Shown: positions 35,265 through 45,173, counted from the stretch's first letter. The stretch: DNA of 64,000 nucleotides from Lachnotalea glycerini (GCF_003201285.1 NZ_QICS01000003.1:264651-328650), one strand, 5' to 3'. Notes: generated by a model from the sequence alone, not told the origin. Translations and numbers: made by a program.

Positions 35265-36630
35265 AACTTCCTCTCAAAACAGACCCCTACTAAGAATAAA
35301 AATATTTTTTCACGAATTTACTTACATCCTAAAAGTATGGATTCTATATCTACAATTTAAATATCTTCATAGAAAAGAAGAACCAAAGGGTTACTTCTAT
35401 GAACAGTTTAAAGGAAATAAGGACTACACACAAATTTGTTACAATACTGAATATAAATTTCATTCAGAACATTACGAGTTTTACCATAAAGATTTATTTA
35501 AATACGTTAAAAAACCATATCAATATTTTCAAATGTTTTCGAGCAAACAATTTAATTACAAATTCAGCAATTCAGAGAGGTTTTTTCCAAAAGAGCCTCC
35601 CATACGAATTGTAAAAATAGCTCCTCACACATATTATGAAGGCATAGAATTTAATAATATTCTTTTTGATTCATTCCAATTGGAACAAATTTGTTTTCAT
35701 AATTGTTCTTTTAGAAATTGCTGTTTTAAAAACATAATTTTCAAAAAAGATTTTGCAGGATTTGCTCCAAACTATATTCAAGGATTCAGTTCTTGTGATT
35801 TTTTTAATGTAACCTTTGAAAATTGTACGATCAATAACACTTTTTTTAGTGTGGGAAATCTAGATCATATTAATTTTATTAATACAAGTTTATGTAATTC
35901 CTTATTTCACAGAACCAGTTTTAATAAAGTTGTTTTCTCAGGAATAACTACTTTAAATAATACAAGTTTTTATTCCCCATCAAAATCTTTTGATATCTCA
36001 TTTATTGGACCTGTTGAACAATTTCATGTTGACGCAAAATGTGCTGTTACCGCTTTTTCATATTATGATAAAACTAACATAACGCTTGAGGAATGGTCAA
36101 AATACAAAATATGGATGTCTGTTAAGCATAAAGAAGTAGCTGATACACTATTTGCTATCGAACAAATTTGGACAACCAACCATATACGAGAAGAGCATAA
36201 TAATTACGCAAACTTCTATTATCAAAGAAAAAAAGCTGAAACACGTAGTTTAACAAAATGGTCACGGTTTACTGGATTTATTTCTGAATTTATTATTGGA
36301 TATGGAGAAAAGCCTTTTAGAGCTTTAGTAAGTATGGGAATACTGATATTTATTTTTAGCTTTGTATATTTATTTACAGGATTTTCTCCCACTACCAATT
36401 CTTCAGAAATAAAATACTGTATTACAGGACATATGGATTCGTTCATTACTCTTTTCACGGACTATTTTCAGAGCCTTTACTATAGTTTCTTTACCATGAT
36501 TTCTGTCGGTCAAGGAAGCGCATCTCCTTCAACACAATTTAGTCAAATCGCAATGTCATTAGAATTACTATTAGGCGCAATACTAATGACTCTCTTCACA
36601 GGTACTTTGTTTCGAAAATACACAAAATAA
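35257..36630 (+). CDS. Pentapeptide-repeat protein with ion-channel-like C-terminus
   Basis: This 457-aa protein starts at ATG 35257, overlapping the XRE stop. Residues of about 140-255 show pentapeptide-type periodicity (CFHNCSFRNCCFKNIIF, SSCDFFNVTFENCTINNTFF). The C-terminal about 100 residues have a hydrophobic helix (LVSMGILIFIFSFVYLF), a pore-loop-like segment YYSFFTMISVGQG and a last helix ELLLGAILMTLFTG, the layout of a two-helix potassium channel. Such sensor-plus-pore proteins occur among candidate abortive-infection effectors; this is inference. Confidence 0.75.
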   Translation: MSKTSSQNRPLLRIKIFFHEFTYILKVWILYLQFKYLHRKEEPKGYFYEQFKGNKDYTQICYNTEYKFHSEHYEFYHKDLFKYVKKPYQYFQMFSSKQFNYKFSNSERFFPKEPPIRIVKIAPHTYYEGIEFNNILFDSFQLEQICFHNCSFRNCCFKNIIFKKDFAGFAPNYIQGFSSCDFFNVTFENCTINNTFFSVGNLDHINFINTSLCNSLFHRTSFNKVVFSGITTLNNTSFYSPSKSFDISFIGPVEQFHVDAKCAVTAFSYYDKTNITLEEWSKYKIWMSVKHKEVADTLFAIEQIWTTNHIREEHNNYANFYYQRKKAETRSLTKWSRFTGFISEFIIGYGEKPFRALVSMGILIFIFSFVYLFTGFSPTTNSSEIKYCITGHMDSFITLFTDYFQSLYYSFFTMISVGQGSASPSTQFSQIAMSLELLLGAILMTLFTGTLFRKYTK

Positions 36631-36699
36631 TGAGACGCGCGAAAATAACAAACCCTTTAACAGATATAACAATTAAAATACTGAACAAGGAGATATTCT

Positions 36700-37773
36700 A
36701 TGAAGCACGATGAACTATACGCAATACCGCAACCAATCATTGATAAAAAAGAAAACCAAGCATTATCCGAATTAACTGAACGATATAATAAAATAATCGC
36801 TCCCTCAAAAATTCACAAACTAGGAACTAAAGTTAACGAATTAATTCCTGACAAAGTAAAGGAAGTTGGAAATAACGTCAAAAATAGCATAACAGAACAA
36901 CAACTTTTCACCCAAGCAATGAAAATTGTTGCTGAAGGATTTGATGTTGTTCAAAAAACCGCAGCAAAAACATCTATCAGTGAATCGTATATTGTCAATA
37001 AAATAAACAACGTAACTCCGGACAATAACATTACTAATATAAATGAAGTTTGCCTAGCTCGCTCTTACGATATATCAAAATTAGTCTCTAAATATAAAAC
37101 TAAAGATTTGGGGTTAGCACTCATTGAAGGTGGTGTAACTGGAGCCTTTGGATTTGTCGGACTTCCATTTAATCTTGTTTTGAGCACTTTTATTTATTAT
37201 CGTGCTGTTCAATCAATTGCTATGTACTATGGATATGACGTCAAAAATGATTCTGCCGAACTTATAATTGCAAGTGATGTTTTTATGAACGCACTTAGTC
37301 CCAAAAGCAAAGGTTCTAATGAAATAACTGATATCATAGGAAAGATTATGCTTATGACCGAATTAACTGCAATTAAGCAAACCGCAAAAAAATCATGGTC
37401 AGATATGGCTGCACGTGGAGGATTAAGTCTTTTAATTACTCAAATGCGAGCACTAGCAAATAAAGCTGCACAAAAGGCATTAGAAAAAACCGGACAAAAA
37501 GGCTTAGAAGAAAGTCTATTTAAAGGAATCTTTGAACAAATCGGTAAAAAACTCACAAAAAAAGCAGTGGGTAAATCTATTCCTGCTATCGGTGGTATCA
37601 TTGGAGCTTTTTTTGATACTGCACAAATGAATGTAATTCTAGAATATGCAGACGTGTTTTATAACAAACGATATCTTCTAGAAAAAAATATCAAAATCAA
37701 TCAATTAACAGATTCACGTTCATCATATTCAGATGATAATATAATTATTGATGTAACTGGATCTATTAACTAA
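36700..37773 (+). CDS. EcsC-family protein
   Basis: The 357-aa protein has a core with IEGGVTGAFGFVGLPFNLVL, then STFIYYRAVQSIAMYYGYDV, typical of EcsC-family domains (LP-x-L followed by R..Q.IA..YG). There is a second glycine-rich stretch, KSIPAIGGIIGAFFDTAQMN. The biochemical role of the family is unclear; it is often membrane-associated and increasingly seen in defence-like loci. AAGGAG lies before ATG 36700. It is the last gene before the guaA junction. Confidence 0.8.
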   Translation: MKHDELYAIPQPIIDKKENQALSELTERYNKIIAPSKIHKLGTKVNELIPDKVKEVGNNVKNSITEQQLFTQAMKIVAEGFDVVQKTAAKTSISESYIVNKINNVTPDNNITNINEVCLARSYDISKLVSKYKTKDLGLALIEGGVTGAFGFVGLPFNLVLSTFIYYRAVQSIAMYYGYDVKNDSAELIIASDVFMNALSPKSKGSNEITDIIGKIMLMTELTAIKQTAKKSWSDMAARGGLSLLITQMRALANKAAQKALEKTGQKGLEESLFKGIFEQIGKKLTKKAVGKSIPAIGGIIGAFFDTAQMNVILEYADVFYNKRYLLEKNIKINQLTDSRSSYSDDNIIIDVTGSIN

Positions 37774-37812
37774 TATTCAGGCGTAATATACAATTACCGA
37801 TCAATAATCTAG

Positions 37813-37831
37813 GTATCAAAAAGGTATCACA
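37813..37831 (+). other. Arm-like paired direct repeat, element A right end
   Basis: GTATCAAAAAG GTATCACA has two units 11 bases apart, the second ending 61 bases from the core at 37889. It matches 14 of 19 bases of the equivalent site at 15800-15818, and the spacing to the core is the same to within one base. Confidence 0.5.
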
Positions 37832-37839
37832 CCCCATAG

Positions 37840-37882
37840 AAAAGCCCCGAGAACCGCGTAAATACGCCATTCTTGGGGCTTT
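37840..37882 (-). terminator. Terminator of guaA (possibly bidirectional)
   Basis: AAAGCCCCAAGAA pairs with TTCTCGGGGCTTT (one mismatch), followed on the minus strand by TCTATGGGG. It lies six bases after the guaA stop, between the arm-like repeats and the core, in the same order as the hairpin at 15828-15868. Confidence 0.85.
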
Positions 37883-37887
37883 GTTCT

Positions 37888-39429
37888 CTATTCAAACTCA
37901 ATCGTAGCCGGTGGTTTTCCCGTACAATCATACAGCACACGGTTAACCCCTTTTACCTCATTCACAATCCTGCTTGTCACTTTCCCCAGCACTTCCCAAG
38001 GAAGCTCCGCAGCTTCCGCTGTCATAAAGTCAGAAGTTGTGACCGCTCTTAGGGCAATGGCATAATCATAGGTTCTTTCATCACCCATAACACCTACGCT
38101 TCGCATATTCGTTAAAGCAGCAAAGTACTGACCAAGACCCTTGTCCACACCAGCTTTTGCTATTTCCTCACGGTAAATGGCATCTGCTTCTTGAACCATA
38201 TGCACCTTTTCAGGTGTAACATCTCCGATAATACGAATGCCAAGCCCCGGACCTGGAAAAGGCTGTCTGTAAACCAGATACTCTGGTATGCCAAGTTCTA
38301 AGCCTGCTTTTCTCACTTCATCCTTAAATAAATCACGAAGTGGCTCTATAATTTCCTTGAAATCAACATAGTCAGGAAGTCCGCCTACATTATGATGACT
38401 CTTAATGACTGCAGATTTTCCTAATCCACTTTCTATCACGTCAGGATAAATTGTACCCTGAACTAAAAAGTCAACAGTTCCAATCTTCTTTGCCTCATCT
38501 TCGAATACACGGATGAATTCCTCACCTATAATTTTTCTCTTCGCTTCAGGTTCTTCCACTCCAGCTAATTTTGCAAAGAATCGATCCTGCGCATTTACAC
38601 GGATAAAGTTAAGGTCATAAGGCCCTTCCGGCCCAAATACTGCCTCTACCTCATCCCCCTCATTTTTACGAAGAAGACCGTGGTCAACAAATACACAGGT
38701 AAGCTGTTTTCCAACCGCCTTAGCAAGCATAACTGCTGCAACTGAAGAATCTACTCCACCAGATAAAGCACATAATACCTTGCCGTCTCCAACCTTTTTA
38801 CGAATTGCTTCAATTGCATGATCAACAAAGGAGTCCATCTTCCAGTCACCACTACATTCACATAACTTAAATAAGAAGTTTCTTAGCATTTTGGTTCCTT
38901 CTTGTGTGTGCATTACTTCCGGATGAAACTGAGTAGCATAAAGCTTTTTTTCAGGCGATTCCATTGCAGCAACCGGGCAAACCGGAGTGCTCGCTGTTAC
39001 CTGAAAACCTTCTGGTGCTTTTTCAATATAATCAGTATGGCTCATCCAACAGATTGTTTTCTCAGACACATCTCCAAACATAAGTGAATTCTTATTAACC
39101 AATACCTCTGTTTTCCCATACTCACTAACCGGCGCTGTTTTTACGCTGCCTCCAAGTACATAAGACATAAGCTGTGATCCATAGCAGATTCCAAGAATCG
39201 GAATTCCAAGTTCAAAAATCTCCTTACCGCATCTAGGTGAATCCTCACCATATACACTGTTTGGTCCTCCGGTAAATATAATGCCTTTCGGGTTCATTTC
39301 CTTAATTTTTTCTAAGCTTATATTGTAAGAATGAATTTCACAGTACACGTTACACTCTCTTACACGTCTTGCTATGAGTTGATTATACTGTCCGCCAAAG
39401 TCCAGCACTAATACCATTTCTCTTTCCAC
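37888..39429 (-). CDS. guaA: GMP synthase (glutamine-hydrolysing)
   Basis: The 513-aa enzyme converts XMP to GMP with ATP and glutamine. The class I amidotransferase part has the catalytic Cys in GICYGSQLM and the His-x-Glu in FHPEVMHT. The ATP-pyrophosphatase part has LSGGVDSSV, and the C-terminal dimer domain has [14 protein letters not shown] and ends PPATIEFE. The length is normal, so insertion of the element has kept the coding end intact. Confidence 0.99.
   Translation of the reverse strand: MEREMVLVLDFGGQYNQLIARRVRECNVYCEIHSYNISLEKIKEMNPKGIIFTGGPNSVYGEDSPRCGKEIFELGIPILGICYGSQLMSYVLGGSVKTAPVSEYGKTEVLVNKNSLMFGDVSEKTICWMSHTDYIEKAPEGFQVTASTPVCPVAAMESPEKKLYATQFHPEVMHTQEGTKMLRNFLFKLCECSGDWKMDSFVDHAIEAIRKKVGDGKVLCALSGGVDSSVAAVMLAKAVGKQLTCVFVDHGLLRKNEGDEVEAVFGPEGPYDLNFIRVNAQDRFFAKLAGVEEPEAKRKIIGEEFIRVFEDEAKKIGTVDFLVQGTIYPDVIESGLGKSAVIKSHHNVGGLPDYVDFKEIIEPLRDLFKDEVRKAGLELGIPEYLVYRQPFPGPGLGIRIIGDVTPEKVHMVQEADAIYREEIAKAGVDKGLGQYFAALTNMRSVGVMGDERTYDYAIALRAVTTSDFMTAEAAELPWEVLGKVTSRIVNEVKGVNRVLYDCTGKPPATIEFE
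37889..37899 (+). other. Attachment-site core at the guaA 3' end
   Basis: TATTCAAACTC is read on the guaA strand as GAG TTT GAA TA(G), its last codons. One base differs from the cores at 15877 and 2182. The guaA 3' end is a well-known integration target for integrative elements of Firmicutes. Confidence 0.65.
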
Positions 39430-40135
39430 GAGTGGTTCCTCCTACATAAAAATTGGGTCAAGCAAAGCTCATCCTGCCCTCAATCCTAATTATTAATCAT
39501 TTGGCTCATAAACCATTTCCTAACATTATATGATAAGGAAGCCTTATTTACAAGCTGTAAAATGCATAAATAATAATAAATCTTAAGTACAATTATGCTT
39601 GAAATGTTGCATTACACAAATGTATTACCAATATTACTACTGAAAAAGAAATAAACTATAAACATTTAGAAGTAAACAAAAGGGATAATGCAGTAATGAT
39701 AAACACACTACGGCACTATCCCATATGAATCAGCTCCTCTAAGAGATTCCTTTCCATTCACATAATTCTTATAAAAATAGTTATTTAAAAGCTTTCTTCT
39801 TCAATTATAAACAACAATTGCATTAATCCTGCACATCAACTGGCAATTGTATTACTTCACGCCTCCATGCAGATAAAGGCGGCATTTGCAAGCTCATTGC
39901 TTGCCTCTTCACACGGTGCTATAATGCACAGAAATAATTGCATCTGTAAAATTTTGAAGCATCTGTTTATAAGCTAGCCTTTTCTCACATACTGCCTCAC
40001 CTGTATCAATAATAAATACTGCTGTCATGCAATTTGGATATTGCATACAAAGTGTGGCTTTGTAAAAAACATAATGTTTTTGCAAGCATTCCCATTTGCA
40101 ATGAATCTTCTGTTCGTCTATCTTATCGAAACGCC
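39430..40135. other. Intergenic region upstream of guaA
   Basis: It holds a terminator at 39682-39722 for the spoIIID transcript. Between 39920 and 40130, on the minus strand, is an open stretch reading for example MQYPNCMTAVFIIDTGEAVC, Cys/His-rich upstream, with no convincing start. It may be a decayed small gene after spoIIID. I see no purine riboswitch. Confidence 0.5.
39682..39722 (-). terminator. Terminator downstream of spoIIID
   Basis: GGGATAGTGC pairs with GCATTATCCC (with inner pairing), followed by TTTTGTTT on the minus strand. Confidence 0.75.
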
Positions 40136-40402
40136 TTAATAGCTTTTATTAAAGTTTTGGTGTAAGTACTTCTCTTTCGTTGCCATTCCACCTCTTATGT
40201 GACGTTCTGACTTATTAATGTCTAGAACTTTTCTAGCCTGTTTTGCTAAAGCAGGATTAATATTGACTAATCTTTCGGTTACATCCTTATGTACGGTAGA
40301 TTTACTAATACTAAATTGCTTTGCGGTTTGTCTTACGGTTGCATTATTACTAATAATGTAATTTGCTATATCTACTGCTCTTTCTTCAATATATCCTTTC
40401 AT
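40136..40402 (-). CDS. spoIIID: Sporulation transcription factor SpoIIID
   Basis: The 88-aa DNA-binding regulator of mother-cell gene expression reads MKGYIEERAVDIANYIISNN, ATVRQTAKQFSISKSTVHKD and SERHIRGGMATKEKY, all strongly conserved. The start at 40402 aligns with the B. subtilis start; a GTG four codons earlier is less likely. It implies an endospore-forming lineage. Confidence 0.97.
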   Translation of the reverse strand: MKGYIEERAVDIANYIISNNATVRQTAKQFSISKSTVHKDVTERLVNINPALAKQARKVLDINKSERHIRGGMATKEKYLHQNFNKSY

Positions 40403-40524
40403 TAAACTTCCCACACATGTATTATTTTTACAATGTATGCTTTTAGAAATTTAATTATTCCAGACTTCATACAGATATTCAGATAACTTCCAAACTATTT
40501 CATACAATTTACAATAAATAATTT

Positions 40525-41778
40525 TTATTTTTCCCCACGTATTTTATCTGCCTGTTCATAAAAGCTGGTTACCTCTTTTTCCTTTGTAACAGGTTGCTCT
40601 GGCTTTTTCTTAAATACAATTTTTAAAAGAATCGGTGTAATAATCGTCGTAATTACTACAACAAGTACAACTGGTCCCAATACAACACTTCCAATCAAGC
40701 CTAGCTCTGAGCCTTTGCTGGCAACAATAAGCGCTACCTCACCTCGAGAAATCATACCTACGCCGATTCGTTTGGCCTGATAATTTTGATATCCACATAA
40801 CTTAGCACCAAGTCCACATCCTAAAACTTTAGTCAATATTGCAACAATAACCAACAAAACTGCATATAGTATGATAATATTTGACATATTTGGCAGCGCA
40901 ACTTTCAAACCAATGCAGGCAAAAAATACAGGTGATAACAGCATATAAGAAAGTGTGTCTACCTTAGCCTGAACAAAGGTTGATTTATCAACATTAGAAA
41001 TAATTAAACCTGCAATAAACGCTCCCGTTATATCGGCTACCCCAAACCATGACTCAGATAAGTAAGCCATAGTAAGACAAAATACAAATGCTATGATAGC
41101 ATGACGATGTAAGCCCTGATTTGTGCTTTCTGTCCATTTTTTATACAGCTTATAAAAGATAAATCCAATAATTCCTGAAAAAACAAAAAATCCAGCTACT
41201 TTTAATAAAACAATTAAAATGTTTACTGAAGAATCAGCCATACCTGTTACAATTGTAAGAGCAATAATACCAAGTATATCATCAATGATTGCTGCTCCTA
41301 AAATGGCATTTCCAGACTTCGTTTTCAATTTGCCAAGCTCCTTTAATGTTTCTACTGTAATGCTTACAGAAGTTGCTGTTAAAATAACACCAATAAAAAC
41401 ATTTTGTAAAAAGCTTGATGCTGTCGCATCTGATACAATCAAGGACGGTCTGTTAAATACATATGAAATTCCAAAACCTCCAATCAATGGAATTATAACC
41501 CCACATAATGCAATTACAAATGATGCTCTTCCACTTGCCTTTAACTCCTTAATATCTGTTTCCATACCGGCTCCAAACATCAAAACAATGACGCCTATTT
41601 CGGCTATTTCATGCAGAAAGCTTGTTTCATCCAAAACACCAAGTAAGGCAGGTCCAAGTATAACTCCTGCCAACAGCGCTCCCACCACTTGCGGCATTTG
41701 AACCTTCTTTGTAATTAATCCTAATACCTTTGTAGACAATAATATAACCGCAAGATCTAATAAATATTTATATTCCAT
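40525..41778 (-). CDS. CPA2-type cation:proton antiporter
   Basis: The 417-aa membrane protein has about 12 hydrophobic helices, with LLAGVILGPALLG, a Thr/Ser-rich TATSVSITVETLKELGKL, AAIIDDILGIIAL (the paired Asp of ion binding) and GVGMISRGEVALIV. There is no C-terminal RCK domain, unlike full KefB. It exchanges Na+ or K+ for protons; the ion is not determined by the sequence. Confidence 0.9.
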   Translation of the reverse strand: MEYKYLLDLAVILLSTKVLGLITKKVQMPQVVGALLAGVILGPALLGVLDETSFLHEIAEIGVIVLMFGAGMETDIKELKASGRASFVIALCGVIIPLIGGFGISYVFNRPSLIVSDATASSFLQNVFIGVILTATSVSITVETLKELGKLKTKSGNAILGAAIIDDILGIIALTIVTGMADSSVNILIVLLKVAGFFVFSGIIGFIFYKLYKKWTESTNQGLHRHAIIAFVFCLTMAYLSESWFGVADITGAFIAGLIISNVDKSTFVQAKVDTLSYMLLSPVFFACIGLKVALPNMSNIIILYAVLLVIVAILTKVLGCGLGAKLCGYQNYQAKRIGVGMISRGEVALIVASKGSELGLIGSVVLGPVVLVVVITTIITPILLKIVFKKKPEQPVTKEKEVTSFYEQADKIRGEK

Positions 41779-41823
41779 TATTAATTCATCCCCTATTCAT
41801 ATACTCCTCTATCAATTAATAGA

Positions 41824-42005
41824 ACAAAGCGGACAAGTCCGCATCAGCTCCCTAATCCCTCACTCATGAGGGACTTGATCACTTTGCCGCGCCGAATGCT
41901 GTTACGCAGTAACATTTTCCACTTGCATTCGTGCGCATTGTGTTTTTATTTCATAGGAATCAAACTTTTTACGTTACCATAGCAAGGTCTTTCCTATGAA
42001 ATAAA
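41824..42005. repeat. Dispersed structured repeat, copy 1
   Basis: This roughly 180-base sequence is repeated at 44946-45122, with a 31-base fragment at 45921-45951. Conserved pairings include a GGACAAGTCC palindrome, CGAATGC/GCATTCG enclosing GTTAC-GCA-GTAAC, and TTTCATAGGA/TCCTATGAAA. In copy 2 the inner stem reads GTCAC-GCA-GTGAC, a compensatory T-A to C-G change. Gaps in stems are tolerated, as for a structured RNA or a hairpin-forming mobile repeat. The strand of transcription, if any, is unknown. Confidence 0.8.
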
Positions 42006-42007
42006 AC

Positions 42008-42074
42008 AGCTCTAATATCAATTATGGTTAGGAATTCAGTGAATTCCATCCCCACTTTTGATATAGAGCCATTT
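42008..42074 (-). terminator. Terminator after the foldase lipoprotein gene
   Basis: GGCTCTATATCAA pairs with TTGATATTAGAGCT around a loop that contains a GGAATTCACTGAATTCC hairpin. GTTTTATTT follows on the minus strand. Confidence 0.7.
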
Positions 42075-42111
42075 TTCAGCAATTATTATAATTCTTTCAC
42101 TTTTACATGTA

Positions 42112-43128
42112 TTATACTTCTACTGCATTCTCGGTTAAGTAATTCATCATTACATCCCAAAGAACCAAATCCTCTAATTCTTCTTTACCATAAGCCTCAA
42201 TGAAAGCATCTGCTGATTCGTAGCCGTAATTTGTTGCCAGCTCACTCGCTTTTTCATTAAATTCTTCGTCTGTTACTTTCAAGTCCGCATCCTGCACAAT
42301 CATTTTGAAAATCATTTCTTCTGCCGCTATATCTTTCGCATACTCTTCTACTGATTTTCCAAAATAATTAGTCATCATTTCATCTAATTCAACGCCTGAC
42401 TGTTCTGCATAGCTTCCATAATTAGTTGTGATCTGTTCTTTATATTTGTCTACTAATTCCTGTGGATACCCTTTAATCTCACAGTTATCCTTGATGGCTG
42501 TCCATATATCGCTTTGCTTAGTATACTTAGCCTCTTCTTCTTTGCTTTTGGTCAAATCCTCCAAAACACTTTGTCTGTATTCATCTACTGTCTGACTTTC
42601 GGATATTCCCTGAACAAATTCATCTGTAAGCTCTGGTGATACACTCATGTTAATTGAATTAATTGTAACATTAAAAACGACATCTTTTCCAGCTAGATCC
42701 TCTGACTGATATTCCTCAGGAAATGTAACATTAATGCTTAGTGAATCACCAACCTTTGCACCAATCAACTGATCTTCAAATCCCGGAACAAACGTTCCCG
42801 AACCAATTGTTAAATCCTGTCCCTGCGCAGTACCACCTTCAAATGCCACACCATCCAAGAGACCTTCATAATCAATGTTTGCAACATCACCTTCTTCAAC
42901 CGTATCTCTGTCTGTAATTTCTTGTGTTGTTGCATTTTGAGATAAAACTGACTGAATCTGTGCCTCTACATCTTCATCCGTTACCTCTACGGTTTGCTTT
43001 GTCACTTCAATTCCTTTGTAATTTCCAAGTGTCACGTATTTGCTGTAATCATTTTCGCTGCTCTTACACCCAACAGCCAAGATTGCTGTACTAAGTAGTA
43101 TAGCTGCTAATTTAAAATTTCTTCTCAT
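42112..43128 (-). CDS. Trigger-factor-like lipoprotein with FKBP-type domain
   Basis: The 338-aa protein has a lipoprotein signal peptide with lipobox LAVGC, so it is anchored outside the membrane. An FKBP-like domain (GDVANIDYEGLLDGVAFEGG, FVPGFEDQLIGAKVGDS) is followed by a helical trigger-factor C-terminal chaperone part (SPELTDEFVQGISE onward). It probably folds secreted proteins. ATG 43128 has AAGGGAAG upstream; the longer frame has no signal-peptide logic. Confidence 0.92.
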   Translation of the reverse strand: MRRNFKLAAILLSTAILAVGCKSSENDYSKYVTLGNYKGIEVTKQTVEVTDEDVEAQIQSVLSQNATTQEITDRDTVEEGDVANIDYEGLLDGVAFEGGTAQGQDLTIGSGTFVPGFEDQLIGAKVGDSLSINVTFPEEYQSEDLAGKDVVFNVTINSINMSVSPELTDEFVQGISESQTVDEYRQSVLEDLTKSKEEEAKYTKQSDIWTAIKDNCEIKGYPQELVDKYKEQITTNYGSYAEQSGVELDEMMTNYFGKSVEEYAKDIAAEEMIFKMIVQDADLKVTDEEFNEKASELATNYGYESADAFIEAYGKEELEDLVLWDVMMNYLTENAVEV

Positions 43129-43339
43129 TGTTTCTTCCCTTCTTCTCCTTTTTCCCTTCTTAAAATTATACACCTCTTTGTTTATAACACATATTAGGCG
43201 AAAATGAAAGTAAAATAGGGAATTTCCTTCTAAAATAGATAATTTTGTCTATTTTTTTAGTGGTTTTTAGTAACATACTTTATTTTATATAAATACTCAC
43301 TTCATTATTCATCCATAATCTTCTTTTGTTTTACTATTT

Positions 43340-44812
43340 CTACAAAAGTGGTGATAATAGTCTGGAAACCTGTTCCTTAATGCGGATAACTAATGGCCTG
43401 TTAGCATAAATATATGGTGTGATTTGTGTAGACTTTGCCAAATCCGACATAAATATATTTTCAAGCTTTGCCGCTGTCTCCATACTATATATCGTTGCAT
43501 TAACTTCAAAATTCAGCTTAAAGCTTCTAATATCCATATTTGCTGTTCCATAACATGCTACCTTTCCATCAATTACCATACCTTTGGCATGCAAAAAACC
43601 ATCATCATACGTATAGCATTTTGCTCCTACGCTAAGCAAGTCACTCATATAAGAATAGGTCGCCCAATAAACGAAAGGATGATCCGGCATACAAGGTATC
43701 ATAACCCTTACATCAATACCGGACATAGAAGCTATTTTAAGTGAATCAAGAACAACATCATCCGGAATAAAATATGGAGATTGAATATAAATATTGTTTT
43801 TGGCCTTATTGATCATTCGGACATAATTATTTCTTATATTTTGACTGATTGAATCGGGACCGCTGGATATAATTTGTATTCCGTTATTTCCTCTTGTCTC
43901 CTTTAATTTAGTTTCAAAATATTTGTCGGTTTTAAAAAGATTTTCCTTAGCCGCATAATTCCAGTCTAAAATGAACCTTATTCCGAGTGAAGTGACTGCA
44001 CTGCCTGAAATTTTAAGATGTGTATCTCTCCAGTTTCCAAATTTGGTGTCCTTACCAATGTATTCTTTACCCACATTAAATCCACCCAAAAAAGCGGTTT
44101 TACCATCGATAACCACAATTTTTCTATGATTACGGTAATTAATTCTTAAGTGAAATCTTCTTAAAAAGGCTGGAAAAAATTCAGCCGTCATAATTCCATT
44201 TTCTCTAAGCTTTTTTACATCACTTCTCTTTAAGTTTCTACAACCCATACTATCGTAAAGGACTCTAACCTCTACGCCTTCGTTTGCTTTTCTAATCAGT
44301 GCTTCCATGATTCGGTCAAATACCTCATCACTCTTAATAATATAATATTGTACATGAATATATTTTTCTGCCTGATTAATTTCTTCTATCATTGCATCAA
44401 ATTTATCATTACCATTTGTGTAAATTTCGACATCATTATCATCTGTGTAAACTGCATCCGCACTCTCCAGATTATACAAAATCAAATCAGAGAACTCATT
44501 AATTTCTCTATCCTTAGCCTTAAATTCATTTTTAAAAATTCTCTCTTCTTGCTTTCGAATTGAGGAATTTAGCTCATCCGCAATTTCCTTTGTACGAAAC
44601 ATTCTCCGTTTATACAAATCCTGTCCAACCAGCATATACATGATAAATCCAACAATAGGGATAAAATACATGACTAATAGCCATGCCCAGACAGATTTAG
44701 GATCTTTGCGCTGAAAGAAAACGATTACAACTGACAATATTAAATTGATATAAAATATGTTATCCATGACAAAATTCTCTGTCACCATTAATGATTGCAA
44801 TGCTATTTCCAT
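43340..44812 (-). CDS. cls: Cardiolipin synthase
   Basis: The 490-aa membrane enzyme joins two phosphatidylglycerols. Two N-terminal helices (NLILSVVIVFF, VWAWLLVMYFIPIVGFIMYM) are followed by two phospholipase D motifs, HRKIVVIDGKTAFLGG and HAKGMVIDGKVACYGT. The protein ends SRLLSPLL as in the family. Confidence 0.96.
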   Translation of the reverse strand: MEIALQSLMVTENFVMDNIFYINLILSVVIVFFQRKDPKSVWAWLLVMYFIPIVGFIMYMLVGQDLYKRRMFRTKEIADELNSSIRKQEERIFKNEFKAKDREINEFSDLILYNLESADAVYTDDNDVEIYTNGNDKFDAMIEEINQAEKYIHVQYYIIKSDEVFDRIMEALIRKANEGVEVRVLYDSMGCRNLKRSDVKKLRENGIMTAEFFPAFLRRFHLRINYRNHRKIVVIDGKTAFLGGFNVGKEYIGKDTKFGNWRDTHLKISGSAVTSLGIRFILDWNYAAKENLFKTDKYFETKLKETRGNNGIQIISSGPDSISQNIRNNYVRMINKAKNNIYIQSPYFIPDDVVLDSLKIASMSGIDVRVMIPCMPDHPFVYWATYSYMSDLLSVGAKCYTYDDGFLHAKGMVIDGKVACYGTANMDIRSFKLNFEVNATIYSMETAAKLENIFMSDLAKSTQITPYIYANRPLVIRIKEQVSRLLSPLL

Positions 44813-44945
44813 AACTTATTCCTCACTCATAGTTTAAATATGTAAGACGTTTTTAAGAAGTGCAAACATACTTTTTCCTGTGTTTTACATTCTGTTTTGT
44901 TAATAAATTGTATTATATCACACTCTATTACATATGGTCAAAATA

Positions 44946-45122
44946 ACAAATCGGACAAGTCCGTATCAGATCCCTAATCCCTACTCATGGGACTAACTTC
45001 TTTGCCGCGCCGAATGCAGTCACGCAGTGACATTCTTACTTTCATTCGTGCGCATTGTGTTTTTATTTCATAGGATTCAACACTTTTATACGTTACCACA
45101 ACAAGGTCTTTCCTATGAAACA
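44946..45122. repeat. Dispersed structured repeat, copy 2
   Basis: It is homologous to 41824-42005 with base substitutions that mostly keep the stems, notably GTCAC-GCA-GTGAC at 45019-45031. Like copy 1 it lies directly after a terminator of a minus-strand gene. Confidence 0.8.
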
Positions 45123-45126
45123 ACAA

Positions 45127-45170
45127 AAATTTCACAAGGTGCCGAATTTAATCCGCACCCTGTGAATTGA
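45127..45170 (-). terminator. Terminator after the DUF4397 gene
   Basis: TTCACAGGGTGC pairs with GCACCTTGTGAA around a 12-base loop. TTTTTG follows on the minus strand. Confidence 0.85.
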
Positions 45171-45173
45171 ATG

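Larger units (their letters stand above)
41779..42111. other. Intergenic region holding dispersed repeat copy 1
   Basis: No gene is visible. It is mostly occupied by the structured repeat at 41824-42005 and the terminator at 42008-42074. Confidence 0.7.
44813..45173. other. Intergenic region holding dispersed repeat copy 2
   Basis: No gene is visible. It holds the cls promoter side (AT-rich, 44813-44940), the structured repeat at 44946-45122 and the terminator at 45127-45170. Confidence 0.7.

Noticed and set aside
37888-39429. guaA truncated by element insertion
   Set aside because: The C-terminus is full length and ends as in the family, so the element end reconstitutes the gene.
39430-39680. 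Purine riboswitch upstream of guaA
   Set aside because: No P1/P2/P3 arrangement with the conserved loop sequences could be found.
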